Source of the DNA: Anaerolineae bacterium
GTDB lineage: Bacteria; Chloroflexota; Anaerolineae; JAADDB01
Reading direction: 5' to 3'
Length of the DNA: 47,784 bases
NCBI GenBank assembly: GCA_015486845.1
Contig: WFQU01000114.1
Coordinates: forward strand, 1 to 47,784
Shown here in pieces: positions 1 to 8,913 of this stretch. The position numbers and the translations under genes were made by a program. The notes beneath the pieces are model-generated. The model did not search any database and had not been told where the DNA came from. It worked only from the letters and a program-made list of their open reading frames with translations. Position 1 is the first letter of the stretch. Every line of letters begins with the position of its first letter.

Positions 1-230
1 GCTATAACTGCGCAACCTGCCTGCGCAGGTTGCAAGCTAATCGCCGTAGGGCGATTTTGCAGATGTTGCCGTGACTTTTAGTCACTGGGCCGAATCGCTA
101 CCCCCGGCCCCCAATTCTGGGGGTGTGTTAATTCCCCCCCTCCAAGGTTTGGGGAATAGGGGGCGTTTTCAGCCGCTGTGGTGCGCCTGCCTGCGTGCCC
201 GCACAGGCAGGCCGCAGGCCCATGCCGATA
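1..230 (-). repeat. Composite intergenic element, copy C1 (left end cut off by the window)
   Basis: Reverse complement contains CACCACAGCGGCTGAAAACGCCCCCTATTCCCC, the palindrome GTGACTAAAAGTCAC, AATCGCC-CTAC-GGCGATT and GCAACCTGCGCAGGCAGGTTGC, all found again near 4.6, 16.0, 30.1, 32.0 and 34.7 kb. Confidence 0.85.
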
Positions 231-304
231 AACTGTTCATGTCTTTACGAGTAGTGTTAGCAACGACAACGTGCCCCACTTTGGAGTCAGGCAGTCTCAG
301 CATG

Positions 305-502
305 TTAGCTCCACTGTTTTATCGCATCAAACGGGCAAACTTCAACACATTCCAAGCAGCCTATGCACTGGCCGGGATTGATAATTGGCGTGTTGTCTTG
401 CCCGCGTCGAATAATGGCCTGGGTAGGGCACACTTCCTGCGCGGGACAACGCCCGCACTTGCGGCACTTCTTGGGATCGATCTGGATATAAAGCGGTTTC
501 AC
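305..502 (-). CDS. Small ferredoxin-like protein with two 4Fe-4S motifs
   Basis: GTG start at 502, one base after the stop of the upstream flavoprotein gene; about 65 aa, MKPLYIQIDPKKCRKCGRCPAQEVCPTQAIIRRGQDNTPIINPGQCIGCLECVEVCPFDAIKQWS. The longer ORF to 712 is an out-of-frame read-through of the upstream gene. Confidence 0.8.
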   Translation of the reverse strand: MKPLYIQIDPKKCRKCGRCPAQEVCPTQAIIRRGQDNTPIINPGQCIGCLECVEVCPFDAIKQWS

Positions 503-503
503 G

Positions 504-1841
504 CTATTTCGCCACGTTCGCCGCGACCAAAACAGGATCCCAAACCGAGGCGAACGGCGGGGCATACGCCATATCCACTTCCCGCAGCTTGTCCACCGTC
601 CAGCCAGCGTGCAAAGCGGACGCGATGGCATCGATCCGCAGGGCACCACCTTTACTGACGATCTGGCTGCCCAAGAGCCGGCGTGAATCCGCTTCGTAAA
701 CCAGCTTGACACGCATCGGTCTGTGGGCCGGAATATAATGGGCTTGATTGGGCGCCGTAATGGCGGATGTTTTCACAGCCAGACCTTCCCGGCGGGCGAC
801 TTTCTCCGTCAAGCCGCTCTGCGCAATCTGTAAGCTGAAAACCTTCACGATGGCGGTTCCGGCGATACCAGCAAAACGAGCCTCGCCCCCGGCTGCATTC
901 TCGCCGGCCACCCGGCCCTGTTTATTAGCCGTGGTGCCCAACGGTACATACGTCGGCCGACCAGTAACAATATTCATCGCTTCCGCCACGTCCCCGGCGG
1001 CAAACACATCCGGCACATTAGTGCGCTGGTGGTCATCCACGGCAATGCCGCCGGTGGTGCCCAGCGCGACGCCGGCCTCCGCGGCCAATCGTGCCGCCGG
1101 CCGCACGCCCACGGCAACGATGACAATCTCCGCCGGCAATTCCCCGGCATCGGTCAAAACCCGCTGCACACGCCCCGCCGCGCCGGCAAAACCAAGCACT
1201 TTTTGTTCCAGCAGCAAGTCAACATCATGTTCGGCCAGCTCATCATTAATCAGGGCGGCGATCTCTGGATCCAGCGTGGGTAAAACCTGGGGCAACATCT
1301 CCAGGACGGAAACGTGTACACCGCGAGCGCAAAGCGCTTCCGCCATTTCCAGGCCGATGTATCCGGCGCCGACCACTATGCCCCGGGCTGGTTTCTTGCT
1401 CTCGATAAATCGCTGAATCGCCAGTGCGTCCTCGACAGTGCGCAACGTGAAAACGCCGTCCAGATCGAAGCCGCTGAAAGGTGGCCGCGTCGCCATGCCG
1501 CCGGTAGTCACCACCAATTTGTCCCAGTGATCGTTGAATTGGGCACCGGTGTCCAGATTGTGCACGGTCACGCTGTGTGCCGCCACGTCGATGGCTGTGA
1601 CTTCGTGATGCACGTGCACCTCGATGTTCTTTTGGGCGAATTGCTCCGGCGTGCGCACGATCACATCCTCGATTTTCGGCACCACGCCGCCGATGAAATA
1701 GGGAAAACCGCAGGAGCCGTAAGAAACGTACCCCGATTTCTCGTACACCACGATTTCCATTCCTTTGGCCACGCGCCGCGCTTTGCTGGCTGCGCTCATA
1801 CCGGCCGCTACACCACCAATAACTATTAAGCGTTCTGTCAT
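504..1841 (-). CDS. CoA-disulfide reductase / NADH oxidase family FAD-dependent pyridine nucleotide-disulfide oxidoreductase
   Basis: N-terminal dinucleotide-binding motif (VIGGVAAGMSAASKARR), YGSCGFPYFIGG with the single conserved Cys, second nucleotide-binding motif GIVVGAGYIGLEMAEAL, and C-terminal dimerisation domain. Confidence 0.85.
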   Translation of the reverse strand: MTERLIVIGGVAAGMSAASKARRVAKGMEIVVYEKSGYVSYGSCGFPYFIGGVVPKIEDVIVRTPEQFAQKNIEVHVHHEVTAIDVAAHSVTVHNLDTGAQFNDHWDKLVVTTGGMATRPPFSGFDLDGVFTLRTVEDALAIQRFIESKKPARGIVVGAGYIGLEMAEALCARGVHVSVLEMLPQVLPTLDPEIAALINDELAEHDVDLLLEQKVLGFAGAAGRVQRVLTDAGELPAEIVIVAVGVRPAARLAAEAGVALGTTGGIAVDDHQRTNVPDVFAAGDVAEAMNIVTGRPTYVPLGTTANKQGRVAGENAAGGEARFAGIAGTAIVKVFSLQIAQSGLTEKVARREGLAVKTSAITAPNQAHYIPAHRPMRVKLVYEADSRRLLGSQIVSKGGALRIDAIASALHAGWTVDKLREVDMAYAPPFASVWDPVLVAANVAK

Positions 1842-1872
1842 CTTTATCCTCCTTTTTTCCGGCTTAAGTAGG

Positions 1873-4497
1873 TTAACCGGACGAACGACTTTCCTGGGCT
1901 AAGCGTTGCAATTCATATAATTTGTTCAAAGCGCCTATGGGTGTTAGTTCTTCCAAGTTTAGCGCCAACAACATCTCCACCGCTGGGTTTTCCTCGATGA
2001 AAAGCGGCATCTGCACGACCTCTGCCGGTAATGTCGGATCACGCGGCCCAGTCGCCTCCAGCCGTTCCATGATCTCCTGGGCGCGATGAACGACAGAAGC
2101 CGGCAACCCGGCCAAACGGGCCACATGGATACCGTACGACTTATCCGCGCCGCCAGCGACAATTTTATGCAGAAAGACTACGCCGCCGCCAGTTTCCGCC
2201 ACAGCCACATTGTCGTTGCGCACTCGTGGTAGCAGATGTTCCAGCTCTACCAGTTCGTGATAATGGGTAGCAAAAAGCGTTTTACAACCCAAATGTGGAT
2301 TATTATGGATGTATTCGACAATAGCCCAGGCTAACGCCAGCCCGTCGTAAGTGCTGGTGCCCCGGCCCAATTCGTCCAGAATAATCAGGGAGCGGCTGGT
2401 AGCATGGCGCAGGATATTGGCCGCCTCCACCATTTCCACCATGAACGTGGATCGCCCTCGATGGATTTCGTCGCTGGCACCGATGCGGGTGAAAATGCGG
2501 TCCACCAACCCAATGTGCGCCGACTGTGCGGGCACGAAAGAGCCGATTTGGGCCAGCAATGTGATCAACGCCACCTGGCGCAAATAGGTGGATTTACCGC
2601 TCATGTTCGGGCCGGTGATAATGTGGATGGCGCTTTCTGGGTACAGCGAAGTGTCGTTAGGCACGAATGGCTCATCGTGCAGCAGCAATTCTACCACCGG
2701 GTGGCGCCCTTCCACAATCTCAATGGCGTCATCAGTGGCCAGTTCTGGGCGCACATAATTATAACGGGCAGCCACTTCCGCTAACGCGGCATAAACATCC
2801 AATTCCGCCACCGCCCGCGCCGTTTCCAGCAGCCGTTGGCCGCGTCGGGCCAGATCTTTCACTAAATCGCGAAACAGGTCCCGCTCCAAAGCTAAAACGG
2901 CTTCCTGCGCGGTGAGAATCTTCGCCTCGTACTCCTTCAAGGCAGGGGTGATGTAGCGCTCAGCGTTCACTAAAGTCTGTTTGCGGATATAATCGTCCGG
3001 CACAGCCTGGCTATTCGCTTTGGTGACCTCAAGATAATAGCCGAATACCTGGTTGAAGCCCACTTTCAGCGACTTGATGCCGGTGCGCTGCCGCTCTTGC
3101 CGTTCTAAGTTGGCAATCCACGCTTTGGCCTGATCCATTTCTCGATGGAATTGATCCAGATCGGCCGCGTAGCCGGCGGCAATGACGCCGGGATGTCCTA
3201 ACACGGCGGGCGGATCCGGAGCCAGGGCACGTTGTAGCAAGTCATGTTCTGCGGTGCATGCATCCAACCGGGCGGCTAAAGCGCGTAATGGATGTTCGTC
3301 CGGCACAGCAGCGTGCTGCAGCAGCTTGAGCAATTGTTGGCGGATGGCCGGCAGCTTGGCCAGCGCCTCCCGAATGCCAACCAGGTCACGCGGTGTGACC
3401 GACTGGTTGAGCAACCGGTTCGTCCACCGTTCCAGGTCTCCCAAACCGCGCAACGCCTCCCGTAGCGCATCCCGCTGGGTGCCGTTTCCCACCCCCAGCG
3501 CCACCGCATCCAAACGGGCTTGCAGCGGCTCGACTTGCAACAACGGCTGTCCTAACCAGCGACGCAACAGGCGTCCGCCCATGCTGGTTCTTGTTTGATC
3601 CAGCACACCGAGCAAAGAACCTTGTTTCTCGCCGCCCCGCAAAGTCTCCGTCAATTCCAGGTTACGCCAGGTCGCTTCGTCGATGTTCATGAAATCGGAC
3701 AGATCGTAAGTGGTCAAATTATCCAACTGCTTCAGCGCCTGTTTCTGTGTGTCTTCTAAGTAGGCTAAAAGTCCACCGGCCGCACGGATAGCCAGCAATT
3801 TCCCTTCGCAGCCAAATCCGCCCAATGAGGAAACGCCAAAATGGCGCAGCAGGCCATTGCGGGCGTTATCCAACTCGAATTGCCAGGCCGGAAAAGCAGA
3901 ACGCGCCGCTTCCAAGCCGCGCAGCGATGGGGGCAACGCAGGCTCGCCGATCGTTCCATCGCCGGGAATGAGCAATTCCGCCGGAATCAACCGGTTAATC
4001 TCTTCGCGCAACCGTCGGTCGAGATCGCCACCTTCAATCTGTGTGGTGGCAAATTCGCCGGTGCTAATATCCGCATAGCTGATGCCAACTCGATCCCCGG
4101 CCGTCACGACGGCAACGATGTAATTATTGCGTCGATCCGGTAGCAGCGTAGGCGCCAAAATCGTGCCCGGCGTGATGATTTGCCGCACATGCCGGGGCAC
4201 CAGCCCGTTCACGGCTTGGTTACCCTGCTGCTCACAGATGGCTACTTTGTGCCCCGCTTTGATTAACTTGGCCAAGTATCCCTCAACGCTGTGATAAGGC
4301 ACGCCGGCCAGCGGCACGCGCTGTCCTTTGCCCACCGGCCGGGTAGTCAGCGTAATATCACAAACAGACGAAACAATTTTAGCGTCTTCATCAAAGGTCT
4401 CGTAGAAATCCCCCAGCCGAAAAAGGAGGATAGTATCCGGATATTGTTTTTTAATCTCTAAATATTGCCGTCGCATAGGTGTGATTTTATTCGTCAT
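1873..4497 (-). CDS. mutS: DNA mismatch repair protein MutS
   Basis: Full-length MutS: MRRQYLEIKKQYPDTILLFRLGDFYETF, Walker A TGPNMSGKSTYLRQ, LDELGRGTSTYDG. Start taken at ATG 4497 (MTNKITPM) rather than the TTG at 4533. Confidence 0.95.
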   Translation of the reverse strand: MTNKITPMRRQYLEIKKQYPDTILLFRLGDFYETFDEDAKIVSSVCDITLTTRPVGKGQRVPLAGVPYHSVEGYLAKLIKAGHKVAICEQQGNQAVNGLVPRHVRQIITPGTILAPTLLPDRRNNYIVAVVTAGDRVGISYADISTGEFATTQIEGGDLDRRLREEINRLIPAELLIPGDGTIGEPALPPSLRGLEAARSAFPAWQFELDNARNGLLRHFGVSSLGGFGCEGKLLAIRAAGGLLAYLEDTQKQALKQLDNLTTYDLSDFMNIDEATWRNLELTETLRGGEKQGSLLGVLDQTRTSMGGRLLRRWLGQPLLQVEPLQARLDAVALGVGNGTQRDALREALRGLGDLERWTNRLLNQSVTPRDLVGIREALAKLPAIRQQLLKLLQHAAVPDEHPLRALAARLDACTAEHDLLQRALAPDPPAVLGHPGVIAAGYAADLDQFHREMDQAKAWIANLERQERQRTGIKSLKVGFNQVFGYYLEVTKANSQAVPDDYIRKQTLVNAERYITPALKEYEAKILTAQEAVLALERDLFRDLVKDLARRGQRLLETARAVAELDVYAALAEVAARYNYVRPELATDDAIEIVEGRHPVVELLLHDEPFVPNDTSLYPESAIHIITGPNMSGKSTYLRQVALITLLAQIGSFVPAQSAHIGLVDRIFTRIGASDEIHRGRSTFMVEMVEAANILRHATSRSLIILDELGRGTSTYDGLALAWAIVEYIHNNPHLGCKTLFATHYHELVELEHLLPRVRNDNVAVAETGGGVVFLHKIVAGGADKSYGIHVARLAGLPASVVHRAQEIMERLEATGPRDPTLPAEVVQMPLFIEENPAVEMLLALNLEELTPIGALNKLYELQRLAQESRSSG

Positions 4498-4554
4498 AGG
4501 CCCTATTGTACGTGGGAATTGGCTTTGCGTCAACGTCTTTGATAGCGGTTAACC

Positions 4555-4935
4555 GGTAGAGCGTGACCGAGAAGTTCAACTTCTCGCAGAAGTTGAACTT
4601 CTCAAGAGTCGGCATGGGCCTAGGGGCTGCCTGTGAGGGCACGTAGACAGGCACATCACAGCGGATGAAAACGCCCTCTATCCCCCAACCTTGGGGGATT
4701 AACACACCCCCAGAATGGGGGGCCGGGGGGGCATAGATGGCCCAGTGACTAAAAGTCACGGCAACATCTGCAAAATCGCCCTACGGCGATTAGCAGGCAA
4801 CCTGCGCAGGCAGGTTGTGCAGTTATGGCAGCGATTTCTAATCGCCGGACAAGGCAGACTGCGTTGATCTGCGTTCTATTTTTCGAAGGGGAGGGTAGCC
4901 GAAGGCATTGCCTTCGGCTACCCTTCACAGAAGTT
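4555..4935 (+). repeat. Composite intergenic element, copy C2 (near full length)
   Basis: Successive modules: GAAGTTCAACTTC/GAAGTTGAACTTC hairpin (about 4569-4603), CGGCATGGG...CACAGCGGATGAAAACGCC, CCCCCAACCTTGGGGG (4682-4697), GTGACTAAAAGTCAC, AATCGCC/GGCGATT, CCTGCGCAGGCAGG, GCGATTTCTAATCGCC, GATCTGCGTTCTATTTT, and hairpin GGGTAGCCGAAGGCATTGCCTTCGGCTACCC (4893-4923). Confidence 0.85.
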
Positions 4936-4936
4936 T

Positions 4937-5036
4937 GTCATTGCGAGGCCCGACAGGGCCGTGGCAATCTCCCTCACTGGCGTTAGAGATTGCTTGACCA
5001 AAAAGAGGGTCACACTGTCGCTTCGCTCGCAATGAC
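4937..5036. repeat. Short MITE-like/REP-like element with perfect 11-bp terminal inverted repeats
   Basis: GTCATTGCGAG (4937-4947) and CTCGCAATGAC (5026-5036); a second copy with identical termini at 8681-8763. Confidence 0.8.
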
Positions 5037-5209
5037 ACGACTGATTTTAAGGCATTGCGTCAGCTATATTTAGGGGTGACTCCTCCCCTAAGCTGCGCTT
5101 AGCTTTTTCCCCTCCCCGATACGGGGAGGGGAAGGCTTGCCGCCCTTTTGGGCGGTAAGCCAGGAGAGAGGTCCTATTTTCAAAGAGGTCTTATTTTCAG
5201 AGAAGCACA

Positions 5210-6472
5210 TCAAGAATGCGGCTTGACCGTCAACATAACAGAAAGAACCTGCTTCTTGCCCTGCCGCAATATCGTGAGCAATAGCGTGTCGCCGGGCTTT
5301 TTGTTCAATTCCAAGTAGTCATTGAGATTTTCCCAGCTTGTTGCCTTGTTTCCATCCCATTGCAAGATCAAATCGCCGCCAATAAGCAAACGACGGTTGC
5401 CCACGACGACTGCCTGGGTGGCACCATGTAGTCCAGCCTTAACCGCAGGGCTGTCGCTATACAATTGCGCTACCAACAAGCCATGATCCACCGGTAGATG
5501 CAGCGCGTGGGCCAAGGCAGGCGTTACGGTATAACCCACAGCGCCAAACCAAGGATGCGGGTAGTAGCCGTTCTGGATGAGAGCCGGCACGACCCGGGCG
5601 ACAGTGCTTGCCGGAATAGCAAAGCCAACGCCAGCCGAAGTGCCGGAGGGACTAAAGATCGCCGAATTCACACCCACCAGCCGGCCACTGCTATCCAACA
5701 GCGGGCCGCCGGAATTCCCTCGGTTGATGGCTGCGTCCGTTTGAATCGCTTGGCGTAAACGCCGGTCACTCGTTTCAATAGTGCGATTCAGCGCCGAAAC
5801 GACACCCACAGTTAGTGTACGACCAAAGCGCCCGAAAGGGTTACCAATAGCCAGTACGGTTTGCCCCACCAAGAGATGACGAGAATCGCCTAACGGTATC
5901 GGTTGCACGTCTGCCGGCACTTGTTTAACTAACAAGACAGCTAAATCGTTTTCGGGATCTGTGCCGACAATCTTCGCTTTTTCCGCCAAACGACCGGAAA
6001 AAGTTACTTCCACCGATTGTGCACTCTCGACTACGTGGTAGTTCGTCACAATATGCCCGGCGTGATCAAACAAAAAGCCGGAGCCACTGCCTTCTTCCGG
6101 GATAGGGCCAAAGAAGAAGTCTTCTTGGATGATGTGGCTCGTTACATTGACCACGGCCGGGCTTACCCGCTGGTAAATCGTGACAACGCGCTTCTCCGGG
6201 GCCGTCAGCGTTGATGGCAACATGGGGACAGGTGTCATTGTAGCTTCTGCCGTTGGTGTAACACCGACGGCCAGCACATTATGGCCTCCAGATAGCGGCG
6301 AAGTAGTAGGCAGTGCTGTTGGCGCGATGGTCGGCCGGGTCGTGGCGGCTATAGCTACAGCGGGCAATGGCGTAGCTGTCCTTGGCCCCTGTTTTATCAA
6401 AATGGGCCCACACGATGATAGAACAATGCTGAATAGCAAGACAATCACGCCATATAGCCAGCGACGTCGCAT
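5210..6472 (-). CDS. HtrA/DegP-family trypsin-like serine protease with PDZ domain, predicted lipoprotein
   Basis: Signal peptide with lipobox-like LSSC, Pro/Thr-rich linker, catalytic-region motifs TNYHVVE, NDLAVL and GNSGGPLLD, C-terminal PDZ-like region. Confidence 0.9.
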   Translation of the reverse strand: MRRRWLYGVIVLLFSIVLSSCGPILIKQGPRTATPLPAVAIAATTRPTIAPTALPTTSPLSGGHNVLAVGVTPTAEATMTPVPMLPSTLTAPEKRVVTIYQRVSPAVVNVTSHIIQEDFFFGPIPEEGSGSGFLFDHAGHIVTNYHVVESAQSVEVTFSGRLAEKAKIVGTDPENDLAVLLVKQVPADVQPIPLGDSRHLLVGQTVLAIGNPFGRFGRTLTVGVVSALNRTIETSDRRLRQAIQTDAAINRGNSGGPLLDSSGRLVGVNSAIFSPSGTSAGVGFAIPASTVARVVPALIQNGYYPHPWFGAVGYTVTPALAHALHLPVDHGLLVAQLYSDSPAVKAGLHGATQAVVVGNRRLLIGGDLILQWDGNKATSWENLNDYLELNKKPGDTLLLTILRQGKKQVLSVMLTVKPHS

Positions 6473-6572
6473 ATTTCACCCTCCTGGAACAACAAAGATT
6501 GTAAAGCAGCGCTCCGGCCAAGAAGAATATCCTGACCAGAGCGTTTTAACGGGACGAAGCTTCCTTACTCTA

Positions 6573-7787
6573 TTAATGTTTCGGCCGAATCGTCAAAGTG
6601 ACTGGGATAGTAACCGTTTTCCCGTGACGCAGCACGTGCAATTGTACGGTATCTCCCGGCGAAGCGTAGCGGAACAGGTAGACTAAAATGTCATCGAACT
6701 TCCGCACGGGTTGGTTCTCGATGCCGACAATGATATCGCCGCCAGCCATCAAATGCAATGGCTGACCTTGTGAGTCCAGCCCAAGGATCTTTCCAGTATC
6801 CTCATTGCCCGCTTTAAGCCCCGCTTTGGCGGCCGGGTAGTCGGGCAACACAGAAAGCACATAAGCCCCTCTCTGCTTTAACGGCAATCCTAGTACCTTG
6901 TTCAATTCCGGAGAGAGGGTAATGCCACGCATACCGATAAACGGGTGATCGTAGTGTCCTTTTTGGATCAGCGAGGGTACGACGCGTTTCACGACTTGCA
7001 CCGGAATGGCGAAGCCAATGCCGGAGCTTGCTCGCACCGGGGATTCAATTTGTGAGGTCACACCGATAACGCGGCCTTGGTAGTCCAATAAAGGGCCACC
7101 AGAATTCCCCGGGTTGATCGCAGCATCCGTCTGGATCGCTTCCGGGATCGCATAGCCGCTGGGTGCCTGAATCGTGCGACCAATAGCGCTGACAATGCCC
7201 ACCGTCATGGTTCCCACCTGGCCAAAAGGATTGCCGATGGCAATAGCCCGTTCGCCCGGTTTCAAGTGAATTGAATCGCCCAATTGGACCGGTCGCAAAT
7301 TTAAGCCGGCTGGATCCACTTTGATCACGGCCAAGTCGCTATCCGGATCTTGGCCCACTAAAGTCGCCGGTACAGAAGCATCATCACTAAAAGTGACCCT
7401 AATCTGTTTAGCGCCGTTTACCACGTGGTTGTTAGTCACGATGTGTCCTGCCTTATCCCAAACAAAGCCAGAGCCGGAGGCATTACCCACGTCGATGTAT
7501 ACCACAGAAGGATTGACCTTCTGGTAAATGCGCATATATTGCTGAGCGACGCCATCTTCGGGCACACTACCAGTCACGGATGCCATTGTCGGCACTGGCG
7601 TTGGCGTCCGTTGCACTGGCGGGATCGTCGTAGCACGTTCTACAGAAGCCACCGGGCCGTGTGCCATCTGGGCGACACCGCTATTGACCAGGAGTAGGGC
7701 ACCACCAACGCAAACGCCGGTCAAAAGCAAGATTAGAATCAAAATAGCAAATACAGCAAGAATTTTATTATTCGATCTTTCCATCAT
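6573..7787 (-). CDS. HtrA/DegP-family serine protease with PDZ domain, predicted N-terminal membrane anchor
   Basis: N-terminal hydrophobic helix; TNNHVVNGA, DSDLAVIKV and NPGNSGGPLLD; C-terminal PDZ-like region. Confidence 0.92.
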   Translation of the reverse strand: MMERSNNKILAVFAILILILLLTGVCVGGALLLVNSGVAQMAHGPVASVERATTIPPVQRTPTPVPTMASVTGSVPEDGVAQQYMRIYQKVNPSVVYIDVGNASGSGFVWDKAGHIVTNNHVVNGAKQIRVTFSDDASVPATLVGQDPDSDLAVIKVDPAGLNLRPVQLGDSIHLKPGERAIAIGNPFGQVGTMTVGIVSAIGRTIQAPSGYAIPEAIQTDAAINPGNSGGPLLDYQGRVIGVTSQIESPVRASSGIGFAIPVQVVKRVVPSLIQKGHYDHPFIGMRGITLSPELNKVLGLPLKQRGAYVLSVLPDYPAAKAGLKAGNEDTGKILGLDSQGQPLHLMAGGDIIVGIENQPVRKFDDILVYLFRYASPGDTVQLHVLRHGKTVTIPVTLTIRPKH

Positions 7788-7811
7788 TAACCTCCATTAA
7801 ATGTACGCTTT

Positions 7812-8486
7812 TTATTGACGTCGTCCGGATAGCAAAGAAGCATAGTACAAGAAAATCATTACCGCTTGCACCGCCGCTGCCACATAGGTCAAAGCCGCCG
7901 CGTCCAGCACCGCGTTGACCCCTTTTCGTTCTTCAGCCGTGACAATACCTTGTTCGACGAGAATCTTCTTTGCTCGGCGACTGGCGTCGATTTCTACCGG
8001 TAATGTTACGAATGCGAAAACCACAGTCAAGCCAAAAAGGATTAATCCAATTTGGGCGACCCCGATCCAGTTGATCATCCAGCCTAAGAAGAACAAAATA
8101 GGCCCCAACCAGGAGCCGATTTGCACGGTAGGCACGATAGTCGTGCGCACTTGCAACGGCCAGTAATGTTTGGCATCCTGGATGGCGTGGCCGGATTCGT
8201 GTGCGGCGACACCAACAGAAGAGACCGACACGCCGTTATACACGTCGGGTGAAAGCCGCAACACCCGGCTACGAGGATCGTAATGATCGCTCAAGAATCC
8301 TTTGACCTTTTCCACCGTCACATCGTATAAGCCATTGGCGTCCAGAATCGCTCGCGCAGCTTGTGCGCCTGTTAGGCCACGGCGAGTACGCACGCGGCTA
8401 TATTTATTAAAGGCCCTTTTGACCTTCATTTGGGCGTAGAGTCCCAGCAACAAGCCGGGCAACGCGTACAATAAATACAGTACCAT
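7812..8486 (-). CDS. YugP-type neutral zinc metallopeptidase (Zn_peptidase_2-like membrane protein)
   Basis: HExxH-type motif AAHESGHAIQDAKHYWPLQVR, the conserved SDHYDPRSRVLRLSPDVYNGVSVSSVGVAAHE segment, several TM helices. Confidence 0.85.
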   Translation of the reverse strand: MVLYLLYALPGLLLGLYAQMKVKRAFNKYSRVRTRRGLTGAQAARAILDANGLYDVTVEKVKGFLSDHYDPRSRVLRLSPDVYNGVSVSSVGVAAHESGHAIQDAKHYWPLQVRTTIVPTVQIGSWLGPILFFLGWMINWIGVAQIGLILFGLTVVFAFVTLPVEIDASRRAKKILVEQGIVTAEERKGVNAVLDAAALTYVAAAVQAVMIFLYYASLLSGRRQ

Positions 8487-8680
8487 CTCTTTATACCTCC
8501 TAACTCAAACCCAAACACCTAATCACTCTCTAAGCTGCTACTATTTAACCATCATAAGATGAAAAGGAAATAAAAGCAATATAAGAAACGCGTTATAAAC
8601 GCGACGGTTTCAATTTATTTCCGGGGTAAGCTACGCCCCCCCCCCCCTTAGTAATCGTCCAAGAATAAATTCCCCCAACT

Positions 8681-8763
8681 GTCATTGCGAGCGGGCGTAG
8701 CCCCGAAGCAATCTCTGCCTTGCAAACTTGGGGAGTGCTTCGGCCTATCAGCCTCGCAATGAC
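8681..8763. repeat. Second copy of the GTCATTGCGAG-bounded element
   Basis: Perfect termini GTCATTGCGAG / CTCGCAATGAC identical to the copy at 4937-5036; the interior is different. Confidence 0.8.
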
Positions 8764-8913
8764 ACAAACGGGAAGTCATTTTTTGACAGCCACTTAGGGC
8801 GGTAAAATTCCATGGAGAGGCTTGCGTTAAACGCATTTTCGGGATAGACTTGTAGTGTGTGTGGCAATATTTTTCGACAACGGTTGTCTATCGAACAAGG
8901 AGGTTTGACTCTT

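Noticed and set aside
71-658. Possible repeated protein family starting MTFS(H/R)WA (ORFs at 71-658, 4487-4759, 34432-34791)
   Set aside because: All three start at the GTGACTTTTAGTCAC palindrome of the composite repeat and read antisense or through the repeat; the shared N-terminus is repeat DNA. They may appear as conserved hypotheticals in automatic annotation.
748-1416. Long antisense ORFs over the flavoprotein, mutS, Ig-like and purH genes
   Set aside because: Each lies opposite a gene with recognisable domains; typical of moderately GC-rich DNA with no start-site or family support.
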